Positions 27,334 through 35,738 of a stretch of 64,000 nt of DNA are shown here, piece after piece. A program made the position numbers and the translations under genes. The stretch is from NCBI GenBank assembly GCA_963840975.1, contig CAWJBC010000004.1, forward strand, positions 1 to 64,000. The letters are read 5' to 3'. How positions within the stretch are numbered: the stretch's first letter is position 1; each line of letters begins with the position of its first letter. The DNA comes from JAADJA01 sp963840975 (GTDB lineage: Bacteria; Bacteroidota; Bacteroidia; Bacteroidales; JAADJA01). The notes beneath the pieces were generated by a model, which saw only the letters and a list, made by a program, of their open reading frames with translations, made no database searches and was not told where the DNA came from.

Positions 27334-28157
27334 CTATTCCCATATTTCTCTCTGGTTCACATTTCTTCTAATCCCGTCACTCAGCATTTCATAGATTTTC
27401 CTGTATTCGGGATATTCTTTAAGTAAGCGAATATGCTTCTTCATGATTTCTATATCGCCTCTTCTGGCTGGTCCGGTCTGCGCTTTTTCAGGTCTCAATT
27501 CCTGAACTTTAATCGCCGTTTCCAAAATCAAAGGCCGCAATAAATCAAAATCCAGTTTATTTTCTGACAGGATTTTATCTGCAATGCCAAACATAAAATT
27601 CGGAAAATTACAGGCAAACACCGCTGCAAGATGAAGAACTTTTCTTTTCTGCGAATCAGCCACCACCACCTTCCGGGATAAGTCTTTCGCAAGTTTTTCC
27701 AGCAATTGCAAGTTATCTGCTGAATTGGCTTCAATACACAGCGGAACCGTTGAAAAGTCCACTTCTCTGGATTTTGAAAAAGTCTGCAAAGGATAAAGAA
27801 CACCAAAATTCTCAGAACAATTCCTCAAAATTCCATCGAAACAGAACCCGAGGTATGCACAATCATGCTCCCTTTCAAACGAATCGAACCTGCAATTTCT
27901 GCGATGGCATCATCAGTCACTGAAATAATGTAGAGATCGGCGCCAGGATGAATATTATTCAAATCGGCTGAGAAATCAGCATAAAGCTTTTCCGATAGCA
28001 ACCTTGCATTTTCTTCCGTCCGACTGTAAACCTGTATGATTCTCCTGCCGGTTTTCTGAATAGCCAAACCCAGATGAGTTGCCACGTTTCCGGCACCAAT
28101 GAGGACGATATTTTGAAATTCGTTCAACCAGTAAAATTTGACTGCTAAATTAAGCAT
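27334..28157 (-). CDS. Rossmann-fold/DUF2520 protein, split by a frameshift
   Basis: Two overlapping reading frames make one protein of about 275 residues. The first (28157-27825) is a Rossmann domain (IVLIGAGNVATHLGLAI, YIISVTDDAI, VHTSGSVSM). The second (27828-27334) continues with the DUF2520 helical domain (GVLYPLQTFSK, HLAAVFACNFPNFMF). One T appears to be missing from the run GAATTTTGAGG near 27832; restoring it reads SVSMEFLRNCSENFGVLYP without a break. The family resembles NADP-dependent reductases of the prephenate/ketopantoate type, but no reaction is known. Downstream is kdsC. Confidence 0.8.
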
Positions 28158-28172
28158 TCGAATGAAATTGAA

Positions 28173-28207
28173 TTGGGTATTCGGGTTAGAAAAATTTGAT
28201 ATATTTG
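28173..28207 (+). promoter_or_regulatory. Bacteroidota promoter for the coiled-coil secreted protein
   Basis: TTG at 28173-28175 and TATATTTG at 28200-28207 are 24 bases apart. The predicted transcript has a leader of about 100 bases before the ATG at 28313. Confidence 0.5.
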
Positions 28208-28312
28208 TACACGATTTTAAGAAATTGGTAAATGGGTTTATGATTTTTTTTAATCATAACAGAAAAAATAAATATCAGAGCTAACCTTATGTATAACTTT
28301 AAATCTATAATT

Positions 28313-29347
28313 ATGAAAAGAATAATTTTCTTAACTGCAGTTTTCCTTACAGCCACACTGACATTTGCACAAGTTGCAATCAATAAAGATGGCAGCGAGC
28401 CTAATGCAAACTCCATATTACATGTTAAAGGCAGTGGAGTTAATGCATTATATGTTGACTATACCACCGGATACGTTGGTCTGAACACTATTACCCCAAA
28501 TTACAGGCTTCATTTGGTTGAAAGTGTAACAGACTCCAAAAATTACGGTAGTGTATTTGCCATAACAGGCGGATCTACAAGCACTGAAAAGTATGCTGGG
28601 GTTTATAGTTACATTAATGGGACCGGCGGAGTAAACAGGGCGTTTGAAGGCCTTTCGTATGGTGCAAATACCAGTAATTACAACATTGGAATTTCTGCCT
28701 TTGCAAAAAATGCAAAATTTAATTATGGACTTCAGGGACAGACTATTGAAACCAATACCATTGCCTCTGGGCAAAATATTGGAACATTTACAGAAGCTGG
28801 AAATTGTACTAATTTAAATTATGGTCTGTATTCCAAAGGAATTGGAGGTGGTGCTTTTAATGTTGGCGTATTTGCCACTTCAAGTGGGAGCAACGCTGGT
28901 GATAATTATGGGATATATTCTTTTGCGAGTAATGGTGGTGCAGGAGACTACTGGTCGGCATATTTTAATGGGAAATTGAATGTTGATGGAAGCATTTATC
29001 AAAATGGATCAGTTATTCATGCTAAAAGTATTCAATCCATTGACAATGCACTTGCCGAAGTAAAAAAACTCAAACCGGTTTCAATTGTTGACAATAACAA
29101 TGAGTTGTCATTTGTTTTCGACGCTGAAGTGATGAAAAGCAGTAGTCCGCATTTAATAAAAGAGATTGTTCAACCGCCTGCTCCGGGTGAAGACAATACT
29201 TCGACAGAAGTTAAAACCAGCGTAAATATTTCTGCTATTATTCCCATACTTACAAAAGCTATTCAAGAGCTGAATGAAAAAGTTGAAAGCCTCGAATCAG
29301 AAAATAGCTTGTTAAAAAAGGAGATTGATAAACTGAAGGCCGAGTAA
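28313..29347 (+). CDS. Secreted fibre-like protein with C-terminal coiled coil
   Basis: The 344-residue protein has a signal peptide (MKRIIFLTAVFLTATLTFAQ), which is why I start at 28313 and not at the ATG 24 bases upstream. A Gly/Asn/Tyr-rich beta-repeat body follows, with recurring short units like NYGLYSK, NYGIYSF and NVGVFAT. The end is a charged helix with heptads (LNEKVESLESENSLLKKEIDKLK). The layout matches the tail-fibre-domain proteins common in Bacteroidota, in which the C-terminus trimerises. The usual S74 autoprotease catalytic motif was not seen. It is followed 61 bases later by a T9SS cargo gene in the same direction. Confidence 0.75.
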   Translation: MKRIIFLTAVFLTATLTFAQVAINKDGSEPNANSILHVKGSGVNALYVDYTTGYVGLNTITPNYRLHLVESVTDSKNYGSVFAITGGSTSTEKYAGVYSYINGTGGVNRAFEGLSYGANTSNYNIGISAFAKNAKFNYGLQGQTIETNTIASGQNIGTFTEAGNCTNLNYGLYSKGIGGGAFNVGVFATSSGSNAGDNYGIYSFASNGGAGDYWSAYFNGKLNVDGSIYQNGSVIHAKSIQSIDNALAEVKKLKPVSIVDNNNELSFVFDAEVMKSSSPHLIKEIVQPPAPGEDNTSTEVKTSVNISAIIPILTKAIQELNEKVESLESENSLLKKEIDKLKAE

Positions 29348-29408
29348 ACTTTTATACCCGATTTCATGTATTTGAGGTTTGATTATTGACGTAAAAGAAA
29401 ACAATAAT

Positions 29409-30890
29409 ATGAAAACACATAAAATAATATATGCGGTTCTCTCCTTACTGCTGATCACGAATATTGGATTTGGTCAGGGAGTCAGGGTAAAACCCGGCAC
29501 CAACGTAATTATAGATGGAGGAACTACACTCAAAGTCGCAGATGGCGATAACCTGACACTTGAAGATAACCTGACTTTTTCACCCTCATTGCTCGAAAGG
29601 GGAAACCTTGCATTTACAGGTGGTGGCAATCTGGAAGTACAGCAATATCTGGTTAAGGACCAATATCATATTGTTTCTTCTCCGGTTAGCGATGAAATAA
29701 TTGAAGCCTACCTTGAAATGTATTTATTTTCATTTGACGAACCTACAAACTACTTTAATAATTTATTCAACCCGGTTACCATTCCTTTAAATGTGGGAGA
29801 AGGGTACTTTGTTTGGTCTGTTACAGGTGCGCCTGACTATGTGACACTCAACGGTACTTCAAGCAAAACAGATGTTCCGGTTACATTAACAGTTACTCCG
29901 GCAACCAATAACTCAGGCTGGAATTTGCTGGGAAATCCATTTCCCTGTGCGGTGGATTGGAACGGGAATACGGCATGGGCATTGAATAATGTAGCTTCAA
30001 CCATTTACATGTTCGATCCTGCCGTTGGTAATTATAAAACATGGAATTTTAGCAGTGGCATAGGTACCAATGGACAGACTAATGGTTACATAGCAGCTAC
30101 ACAGGGATTTTGGGTAAGAACGAGCGACACCATTGCAAGTCAACCTTCTTATAGTTTGACAATACCTAAAGTTGAAAGGCTGGCAGATGCAACAACCGAT
30201 TTTTACAAAGATGCCGGCTCTGAGGAAAACATTTTAAGAATCAAGGTTAAAAAAGATTCCTTCTCGGATGAATATGTTTTGGCGATAAATAAAAACGCCA
30301 CTGAAGGTTTTGATAATGATTATGACGCCTATAAGATATTTCCAAACAGCTCCGCCCCTCTGATTTACAGTACAATTGGGAATACAAAGCTTGCGGTCAG
30401 CTCCATACCTGACATTGAAAATGGGGATTTTGTACCATTGCAATTTATTCCAAAGGATGGAGGATCATGTACACTGACCGTAGACGGACTGGAGAGCTTC
30501 ATTCCTGAATTACCTGTATATCTTGAAGATATAAAAACTCAACACTTCCAGAATTTGAGGGAATATGCTGAATATTCTTTTGATTCTGAAATATTAGATG
30601 AAATTAACAGGTTTGTCATCCATTTTGCGAATCCAATGGGTTTGGATGATCTTACCAACCCGCTAAATGATGTTAACATCTGGACATGGCACAACACAGT
30701 GATTGTAAATACTCCTGACGGCTTTGACGGAGAACTAAGCATTTACGATATGCTTGGGAAACAAGTTGTTTCTTCTGTTGTGCGGGAAGGAAGAAATGAA
30801 TTGGAGATAACCGGTTCTGAAGGTTTTTTTATTGTAAAGGTTGCGACAGAAGCAGGAATAAAGTCTAAAAAGATACTCATAAAGAATTAA
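29409..30890 (+). CDS. T9SS-secreted surface protein
   Basis: A 493-residue protein starting with a signal peptide (MKTHKIIYAVLSLLLITNIGFGQ). The middle is beta-rich with no family that I can name; it contains GWNLLGNPFPCAVDWN and WVRTSD, phrases common in Bacteroidota secreted proteins of unknown role. The last 80 residues form a T9SS type A sorting domain (DVNIWTWHNTVIVNTPDGFDGELSIYDMLGK ... SKKILIKN, quoted in part), so the protein crosses the outer membrane and is probably attached to the cell surface. It may be co-transcribed with the preceding fibre-like gene. Confidence 0.8.
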   Translation: MKTHKIIYAVLSLLLITNIGFGQGVRVKPGTNVIIDGGTTLKVADGDNLTLEDNLTFSPSLLERGNLAFTGGGNLEVQQYLVKDQYHIVSSPVSDEIIEAYLEMYLFSFDEPTNYFNNLFNPVTIPLNVGEGYFVWSVTGAPDYVTLNGTSSKTDVPVTLTVTPATNNSGWNLLGNPFPCAVDWNGNTAWALNNVASTIYMFDPAVGNYKTWNFSSGIGTNGQTNGYIAATQGFWVRTSDTIASQPSYSLTIPKVERLADATTDFYKDAGSEENILRIKVKKDSFSDEYVLAINKNATEGFDNDYDAYKIFPNSSAPLIYSTIGNTKLAVSSIPDIENGDFVPLQFIPKDGGSCTLTVDGLESFIPELPVYLEDIKTQHFQNLREYAEYSFDSEILDEINRFVIHFANPMGLDDLTNPLNDVNIWTWHNTVIVNTPDGFDGELSIYDMLGKQVVSSVVREGRNELEITGSEGFFIVKVATEAGIKSKKILIKN

Positions 30891-31447
30891 TAAGGCATGA
30901 TTAGCATTTCCATCAGTTGATTAGGTAAACGTCAATAGGTATATGACATTTTAACAACATGGTGTATGGAAATTTATTTTGCGTCCGGGGAGAACAGAAT
31001 TTTGTAAAGCTACATTGAAAGCAGTTCAACTAAAAACTGATAAAGGTTTCAGCCAAAGTCAGGATAACGATAAAAGTAAAAATATAGCTGCCCGATTCGT
31101 TTCAATCCAGGTTGGTATTTGAAAAGTGCCTTACAATGTTTAAAATCCTCACTACAATGCCGGTCAACAAAAAAAATTTCTCATTGATTTCCTATTCTAA
31201 CTACAAAATTTGAACATCCCTTGCAAATAAAGAATATTCCAAATCTGATTCATAGCAAAGCCTTTGGTAAATGGCAGTATTACAATATTGAATCATTTAG
31301 TTGAAAAATAGTAGCATGATCCAAGTGGATCATTTCTTCCGTGCACTTACAAAACTTTTATTTCGATTTGCACGGTAAAATTGTCATTTGAAAAAATTAA
31401 GTAAGATTTTAGATTAAAACCTACTTTTGCCTGCTTAAAACTATTTT
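30891..31447. other. Intergenic region
   Basis: These 557 bases hold no convincing gene. Visible features are a hairpin at 31316-31333 (ATGATCC-AAGT-GGATCAT) and a -7 box TACTTTTG at 31422-31429, 19 bases before the DedA start. The rest is AT-rich and unremarkable. Confidence 0.45.
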
Positions 31448-32080
31448 ATGGGAGTAACTCAATTCTTAGCCGAAAACATGATGAGCTTTTATGAGACTAC
31501 TGGCTATGTCAGCGTTTTCATCCTTATGACAATGGAAAGCATGATCTTTCCGGTACCCAGCGAAGCCGTATTGCCTCCTGCCGGATTGCTGATCTCGCAG
31601 GGCAGGTTCACATTTGCCGGTGTTGTCATCGCCAGTACCTTAGGAAGTATTGTCGGGTCGTTGCTGTCGTATTGGATCGGTATTTCCGGTGGACGCCCTT
31701 TCATTGACAAATTCGGCAAGTATTTCCTCCTCGACAAAAAAGCGCTGGTAGCCGGTGAAAAATATTTTGCCAAACACGGTGATATAACAATCTTCGTTTG
31801 CAGGTTTATACCGGTTGTCCGCCATCTTATTTCCATCCCGGCTGGTTTCGGGCGGATGAACATCTGGAAGTTTTCCATTTACACGATCATTGGCGCAGGG
31901 ATGTGGAATGCCATTTTAACCTGGGCAGGAGTCAAATGGGGACAAACAGGCTGGGATCTTATGCTGAAATACGGACACACAATTGACTTGTTTATAGTTG
32001 GCGCTATTGTAATTGCCGGCGCATGGTTCTTCTGGAAACACTACCGTAAAGCGAAAGAAGAAAAATCTTCTGTGAAATAA
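31448..32080 (+). CDS. DedA-family membrane protein
   Basis: The 210-residue protein has the DedA/SNARE-associated domain: EAVLPPAGLL near the N-terminus, GSLLSYWIGISGGRPF, then FVCRFIPVVRHLISIPAGFGRM, the conserved re-entrant Arg-containing motif, and four to five hydrophobic segments. DedA proteins are thought to flip lipid carriers such as undecaprenyl phosphate or phosphatidylethanolamine, which supports envelope synthesis. It is a single-gene unit converging with the APC permease gene. Confidence 0.9.
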   Translation: MGVTQFLAENMMSFYETTGYVSVFILMTMESMIFPVPSEAVLPPAGLLISQGRFTFAGVVIASTLGSIVGSLLSYWIGISGGRPFIDKFGKYFLLDKKALVAGEKYFAKHGDITIFVCRFIPVVRHLISIPAGFGRMNIWKFSIYTIIGAGMWNAILTWAGVKWGQTGWDLMLKYGHTIDLFIVGAIVIAGAWFFWKHYRKAKEEKSSVK

Positions 32081-32125
32081 TCAGCCTAATTTCTAATGTC
32101 TAATATATAAAATCTAATTTCTCCC

Positions 32126-33580
32126 TCACTTTTTCATCTTCCACAAATAATAAACGGGTACACCCAGCAGCACAATGATCAGTCCCGGCCACGTGTATTC
32201 TGGTTTATAGATCAGCAGTATAACCAGGATAAAAGTAGCGATCAAAATATACAAGCCTGGGACAAATGGATAGCCAAAAGCTTTATAAGGGCGTTCAGCA
32301 TCGGGTCGCTTATATCGCAGCACAAAAATTCCTCCGATAGTAAGCACAAAAAATATCAGTACGGCAAAAATCACATAATCGAGAAGGTTGCTGTATGTAC
32401 CCGAAAGGCATAATAACGAAGCCCATATACCCTGAATGATGAGTCCTACAGCAGGTACACCCTTGCTGTTCAATGTTCCCACTTTACGGAAAAACAACCC
32501 ATCCAAAGCCATCGCGTAATACACCCGGGCACCTGAAAGGATCAAGCCGTTGTTGCACCCGAAAGTTGAAAAAACGATAAAAGCCGCCATGATCACGGCT
32601 GAATATTCGCCAAAGATGCCGCTCATGGCAGCCGTCCCGACCCTGTCGTTGCTGGCAAATTGTATTCCCTGCTCCACAACAGTAATACCTTCAGCAGAAC
32701 CCCGTAAGGGCAAAGCGTAAATATAAACCAGGTTGGTAAGCATATAAATTACCATAACAATAAATGTCCCCAATGCCATTCCGAGGGGTACATTTCGTTT
32801 GGGGTTGATCACTTCGCCGGAGGTAAAGGTCAGGTTGTACCAGGCATCATAAGTGAACAATGAACCGACAAGTGAAGTTGCGAGTGCCGCAAGCAATGCA
32901 AAACCTGTCAGCGAAACCCTTTGATCGCCATTGATCTGGACAGCATCCCAGAAAATCTTTTTATTTTCAACAATGGCACCGGTACTTTTAGCCAGAAATA
33001 AACCTGCAACAATAAACAGAAATAAAACCAGCAATTTCGTGTAGGTAAAAGAATTCTGAAGGTATTTACCTGTTTTGATACCTCTTGTATTCATCCATGT
33101 AAGGAAAACAATGGATGAAATGGCTATGATATGAACCGTATGGAACTTGAGAAATCCCAGGTTGAACCACACATTTTCTTCCGAAATCCATGGAACAATA
33201 ACGCCCAGGAATTTGCCAAATGCCATCGCCACAGCGGCAATTGACCCGGCTTGTATCACCATGAACAGCGTCCATCCGTAAAGAAAGCCGCTTAAAGGAT
33301 TATAGGCTTCTCTTAAATAAACATACACGCCTCCTGCCTTAGGCATCATTGAGGCTAATTCACCGTAACTTACGGCAGCAATAATTGTCATCAGACCGGT
33401 TACAAACCAGCCAATCATTAGCCAACCGGGAGAACCGATGGTCCGTGCCATATCGGCACTCACAATAAAAATCCCCGATCCGATCATCGAACCGATCACA
33501 ATCGCCGTGGAGTCGAATAGGTTCAGGCTTTTCCTGAACTCCGACTGAACAGGGGATGATTTACCTTTCAACCTCATCAT
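32126..33580 (-). CDS. APC-family amino acid permease
   Basis: A 484-residue protein with 12 predicted helices. The first helix carries the APC signature AIVIGSMIGSGIFIVSADMA, followed by ASMMPKAGGVYVYLREAY; both are typical of amino acid/polyamine exchangers. I chose the ATG at 33580 (MMRLKGKSSP) because longer readings run deep into metS; it overlaps metS by 20 bases, so translation may be coupled. The transport substrate is not shown by sequence. It lies downstream of a MetP/MetS-like sodium symporter, so the three genes are a probable amino-acid uptake unit. Confidence 0.88.
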   Translation of the reverse strand: MMRLKGKSSPVQSEFRKSLNLFDSTAIVIGSMIGSGIFIVSADMARTIGSPGWLMIGWFVTGLMTIIAAVSYGELASMMPKAGGVYVYLREAYNPLSGFLYGWTLFMVIQAGSIAAVAMAFGKFLGVIVPWISEENVWFNLGFLKFHTVHIIAISSIVFLTWMNTRGIKTGKYLQNSFTYTKLLVLFLFIVAGLFLAKSTGAIVENKKIFWDAVQINGDQRVSLTGFALLAALATSLVGSLFTYDAWYNLTFTSGEVINPKRNVPLGMALGTFIVMVIYMLTNLVYIYALPLRGSAEGITVVEQGIQFASNDRVGTAAMSGIFGEYSAVIMAAFIVFSTFGCNNGLILSGARVYYAMALDGLFFRKVGTLNSKGVPAVGLIIQGIWASLLCLSGTYSNLLDYVIFAVLIFFVLTIGGIFVLRYKRPDAERPYKAFGYPFVPGLYILIATFILVILLIYKPEYTWPGLIIVLLGVPVYYLWKMKK

Positions 33581-33704
33581 TGTCAGTATATGAATCGGGT
33601 TCAGGCTTTGGTTTTGTGAACACAACCTTCAGAAAAAAGTAAACCATGATTGAGGTAATTACCGTTTCTGATATGATCATGAATATTAATGCTGTCCTGT
33701 TCAT
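33561..33704 (-). CDS. metS: MetS-like small subunit of an NSS transporter
   Basis: This 47-residue protein (MNRTALIFMIISETVITSIM at its start) has one transmembrane helix and a charged tail. It matches the MetS type of small subunit that accompanies MetP-like sodium symporters, originally described with the methionine uptake system MetPS. It begins 10 bases after the stop of the NSS transporter gene on the same strand, as expected for the pair. I place the start at the ATG at 33704; a longer reading from 33755 would overlap the transporter. Confidence 0.8.
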   Translation of the reverse strand: MNRTALIFMIISETVITSIMVYFFLKVVFTKPKPEPDSYTDNDEVER

Positions 33705-33714
33705 AAATAGTTTT

Positions 33715-35529
33715 TTAGATTGTACCTTCTCTTTTTCTGCGTTTATAAGCAACATAAATAAAACCCATATTCAACACGAATATTGATAACAACAGCAAGC
33801 GTGAAAAATCAATGAAAAAGACCCGGTTAATGACATTTCCGGTATAAATTGAATCGCCAGTCTTAACTACGCTACCTGCTACAACCACAACCTTGTCATT
33901 TTCGTCATATTTGACTGTGACGTTTTGTGCGTTTTCGCCTGTTATACTGATATATTTTCTGGAGTCCCTGGTGTAAATTGAATCAACCACACCATCAAGT
34001 TCTGCGTAAAATTCTTTTGCAAAATAATCCTTGTTTGGACCGATACCTGTTTGCATGATTTGACCCAGTATGCTTTCTTTGTGTAATGTCCAGCCTTTGA
34101 TACTAATCTTTTCCCAATCATCATTTACCGGGCGAATGAGGGAGCCGACAAATACAATTATCAGCATAACCGGTGTGATCCATTTGATAATGAATTTATA
34201 AACGCCGGGAATTTTGATATCAGAACCTGTAATGAGTTCTTTCCACCCTTTTTTGACTCCGAAAACCCACGAAAAGAGGATGGTTTCGATAAGAGCAAAG
34301 AGAACAAGCGCCACGCTTCCCGCCCAGTAATCATATTCGTCAAGAACGCCCTGCTGGAAAAACAATACAGTTGGAAGACCTAAAATCAACACCGATCCTC
34401 CAAAGAACCAGGCGGCCTTTTTTCTGCTAAAGTTAAACTCATCACGCAAAAATGACAGATAAGGAGTTCCCATTGCAAGTGACGAAGTGATGCCTGCAAA
34501 AAATAACAGCCCGAAAAAGGCAAGACCGGCTACGGCTGCAAGGATTGGTCCCCAGTTCTGGAAGAGGAAAGGCATCGTTCGGAATCCTAATCCCAATCCA
34601 CCAGCATTGGTAAGTTCAATAACTTTGTCAATGCCAAGATAACCGATGGATATCGGAATAATAATAGCGCTGCCCAACACCACTTCCACAAATTCATTCA
34701 TCCATCCAGCCGACATTGCATTCAGTGCAATGTCATCCTTTTTCTTTACATAAGAAGCAAAACACTGAACCGACCCTTGTCCTAACGACAGTGTAAAAAA
34801 TATCTGACCGGCAGCCGCCAGCCAGACTTTAGGATTTCCAAGCGAATCGTAATTGGGTGTCCAAAGGAAATTAAGCCCCACTGTTCCGTCGAATATAGCT
34901 CCTTCCTTTCCGGCAATAAGTGTGATCCCCTTAATGGCAAGAAAAATTCCAAACAGAATGAGCAATGGCATTATAATTTTTGCCGCTTTTTCGACTCCGC
35001 CACTCAAACCTTTGCTCAACACCCATGAATTGATTACAAGACAAATTAAAAAGAACAAAACCGCCTCAAAAGGAATACCAGTGGTGGATACAAAAATGTC
35101 AGTATAGCGATTAAAAAAATCAGCAACCTGGTGTTGGTCCATACTTTGGAAAGTGCCGCCAACAGAATGAAATACGTAGGCAAGCGTCCAGCTTTCAATG
35201 TAACAATAATAGGCTGCTATTGCAATATTGGAAAATATACCGAAAGTGCCGAGGTAAAGCCAGAATCTTCGTACCCCCATCTTTTTAAAGGTAAAAGGTG
35301 TGGTATGATAACCGAATTGCCCTCCATACCTGCCTATTGACCATTCAATGAATAACAAAGGGATACCCAGCAACAGGAAGCATACAAAGTATGGAATGAT
35401 GAAAGCTCCGCCTCCATTCTGAATAGCTTGTACCGGAAACCGGAGAAAATTTCCAAGCCCGACAGCATTTCCTGCCATGGCAAGGATCAGTCCTACACGA
35501 GTACCCCACGATTCTGTAGTTGATTTCAT
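33715..35529 (-). CDS. NSS-family sodium-dependent transporter (MetP-like) with an extra soluble insert
   Basis: The first helices carry the NSS signature (WGTRVGLILAMAGNAVGLGNFLRFP), with sodium- and substrate-site residues in the unwound part of helix 1, and FFTLSLGQGSVQCFASY in helix 6. At 604 residues it is about 100 longer than usual. The excess lies between the last two helices: after FIIKWITPVMLIIVFVGSLI comes a hydrophilic region of about 100 residues (roughly 470-570) before the final helix FIDFSRLLLLSIFVLNMGFI. Sodium-coupled uptake of a hydrophobic amino acid, such as methionine or alanine, is likely. metS follows directly. Confidence 0.88.
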   Translation of the reverse strand: MKSTTESWGTRVGLILAMAGNAVGLGNFLRFPVQAIQNGGGAFIIPYFVCFLLLGIPLLFIEWSIGRYGGQFGYHTTPFTFKKMGVRRFWLYLGTFGIFSNIAIAAYYCYIESWTLAYVFHSVGGTFQSMDQHQVADFFNRYTDIFVSTTGIPFEAVLFFLICLVINSWVLSKGLSGGVEKAAKIIMPLLILFGIFLAIKGITLIAGKEGAIFDGTVGLNFLWTPNYDSLGNPKVWLAAAGQIFFTLSLGQGSVQCFASYVKKKDDIALNAMSAGWMNEFVEVVLGSAIIIPISIGYLGIDKVIELTNAGGLGLGFRTMPFLFQNWGPILAAVAGLAFFGLLFFAGITSSLAMGTPYLSFLRDEFNFSRKKAAWFFGGSVLILGLPTVLFFQQGVLDEYDYWAGSVALVLFALIETILFSWVFGVKKGWKELITGSDIKIPGVYKFIIKWITPVMLIIVFVGSLIRPVNDDWEKISIKGWTLHKESILGQIMQTGIGPNKDYFAKEFYAELDGVVDSIYTRDSRKYISITGENAQNVTVKYDENDKVVVVAGSVVKTGDSIYTGNVINRVFFIDFSRLLLLSIFVLNMGFIYVAYKRRKREGTI

Positions 35530-35675
35530 TGTAAATCCAGATTAGATTGTCATTCATTACCACCAACACCACCCATCAGCACCTTGCAAATTTGATCTAC
35601 AATGATAAAGATTAATTTTGAATTAGTTTAAAATTGGTCAGCATTTTTAAAAAGTTTTGATTTAAATAATAATAA

Positions 35676-35718
35676 AAGCCACAGATTCACAGATTTTTAT
35701 GTAGCGAATTTGTGGCTT
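35676..35718 (-). terminator. Terminator-like hairpin after the PspC gene
   Basis: AAGCCACAGATTC and GAATTTGTGGCTT form a 13-base stem with one mismatch, 20 bases after the PspC stop at 35739, followed on the minus strand by TTTATTATTA. The arms resemble the CACAGATT-type intergenic repeats common in Bacteroidota, so it may be a repeat used as a terminator. Confidence 0.55.
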
Positions 35719-35738
35719 CTTAAAGTATAACAATACAA

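Noticed and set aside
28313..29347. S74 autoproteolytic chaperone domain at the C-terminus of the fibre-like protein
   Set aside because: The Ser-Lys catalytic pattern was not seen; only the coiled coil is supported.
31316..31333. Hairpin ATGATCC-AAGT-GGATCAT as a terminator
   Set aside because: It is over 400 bases from the nearest upstream stop and lacks a following T-run.
35676..35718. CACAGATT/CACAAAG repeats here and at 42540-42650 considered as a CRISPR array
   Set aside because: They are inverted rather than evenly spaced direct repeats, and there are no spacers or cas genes.
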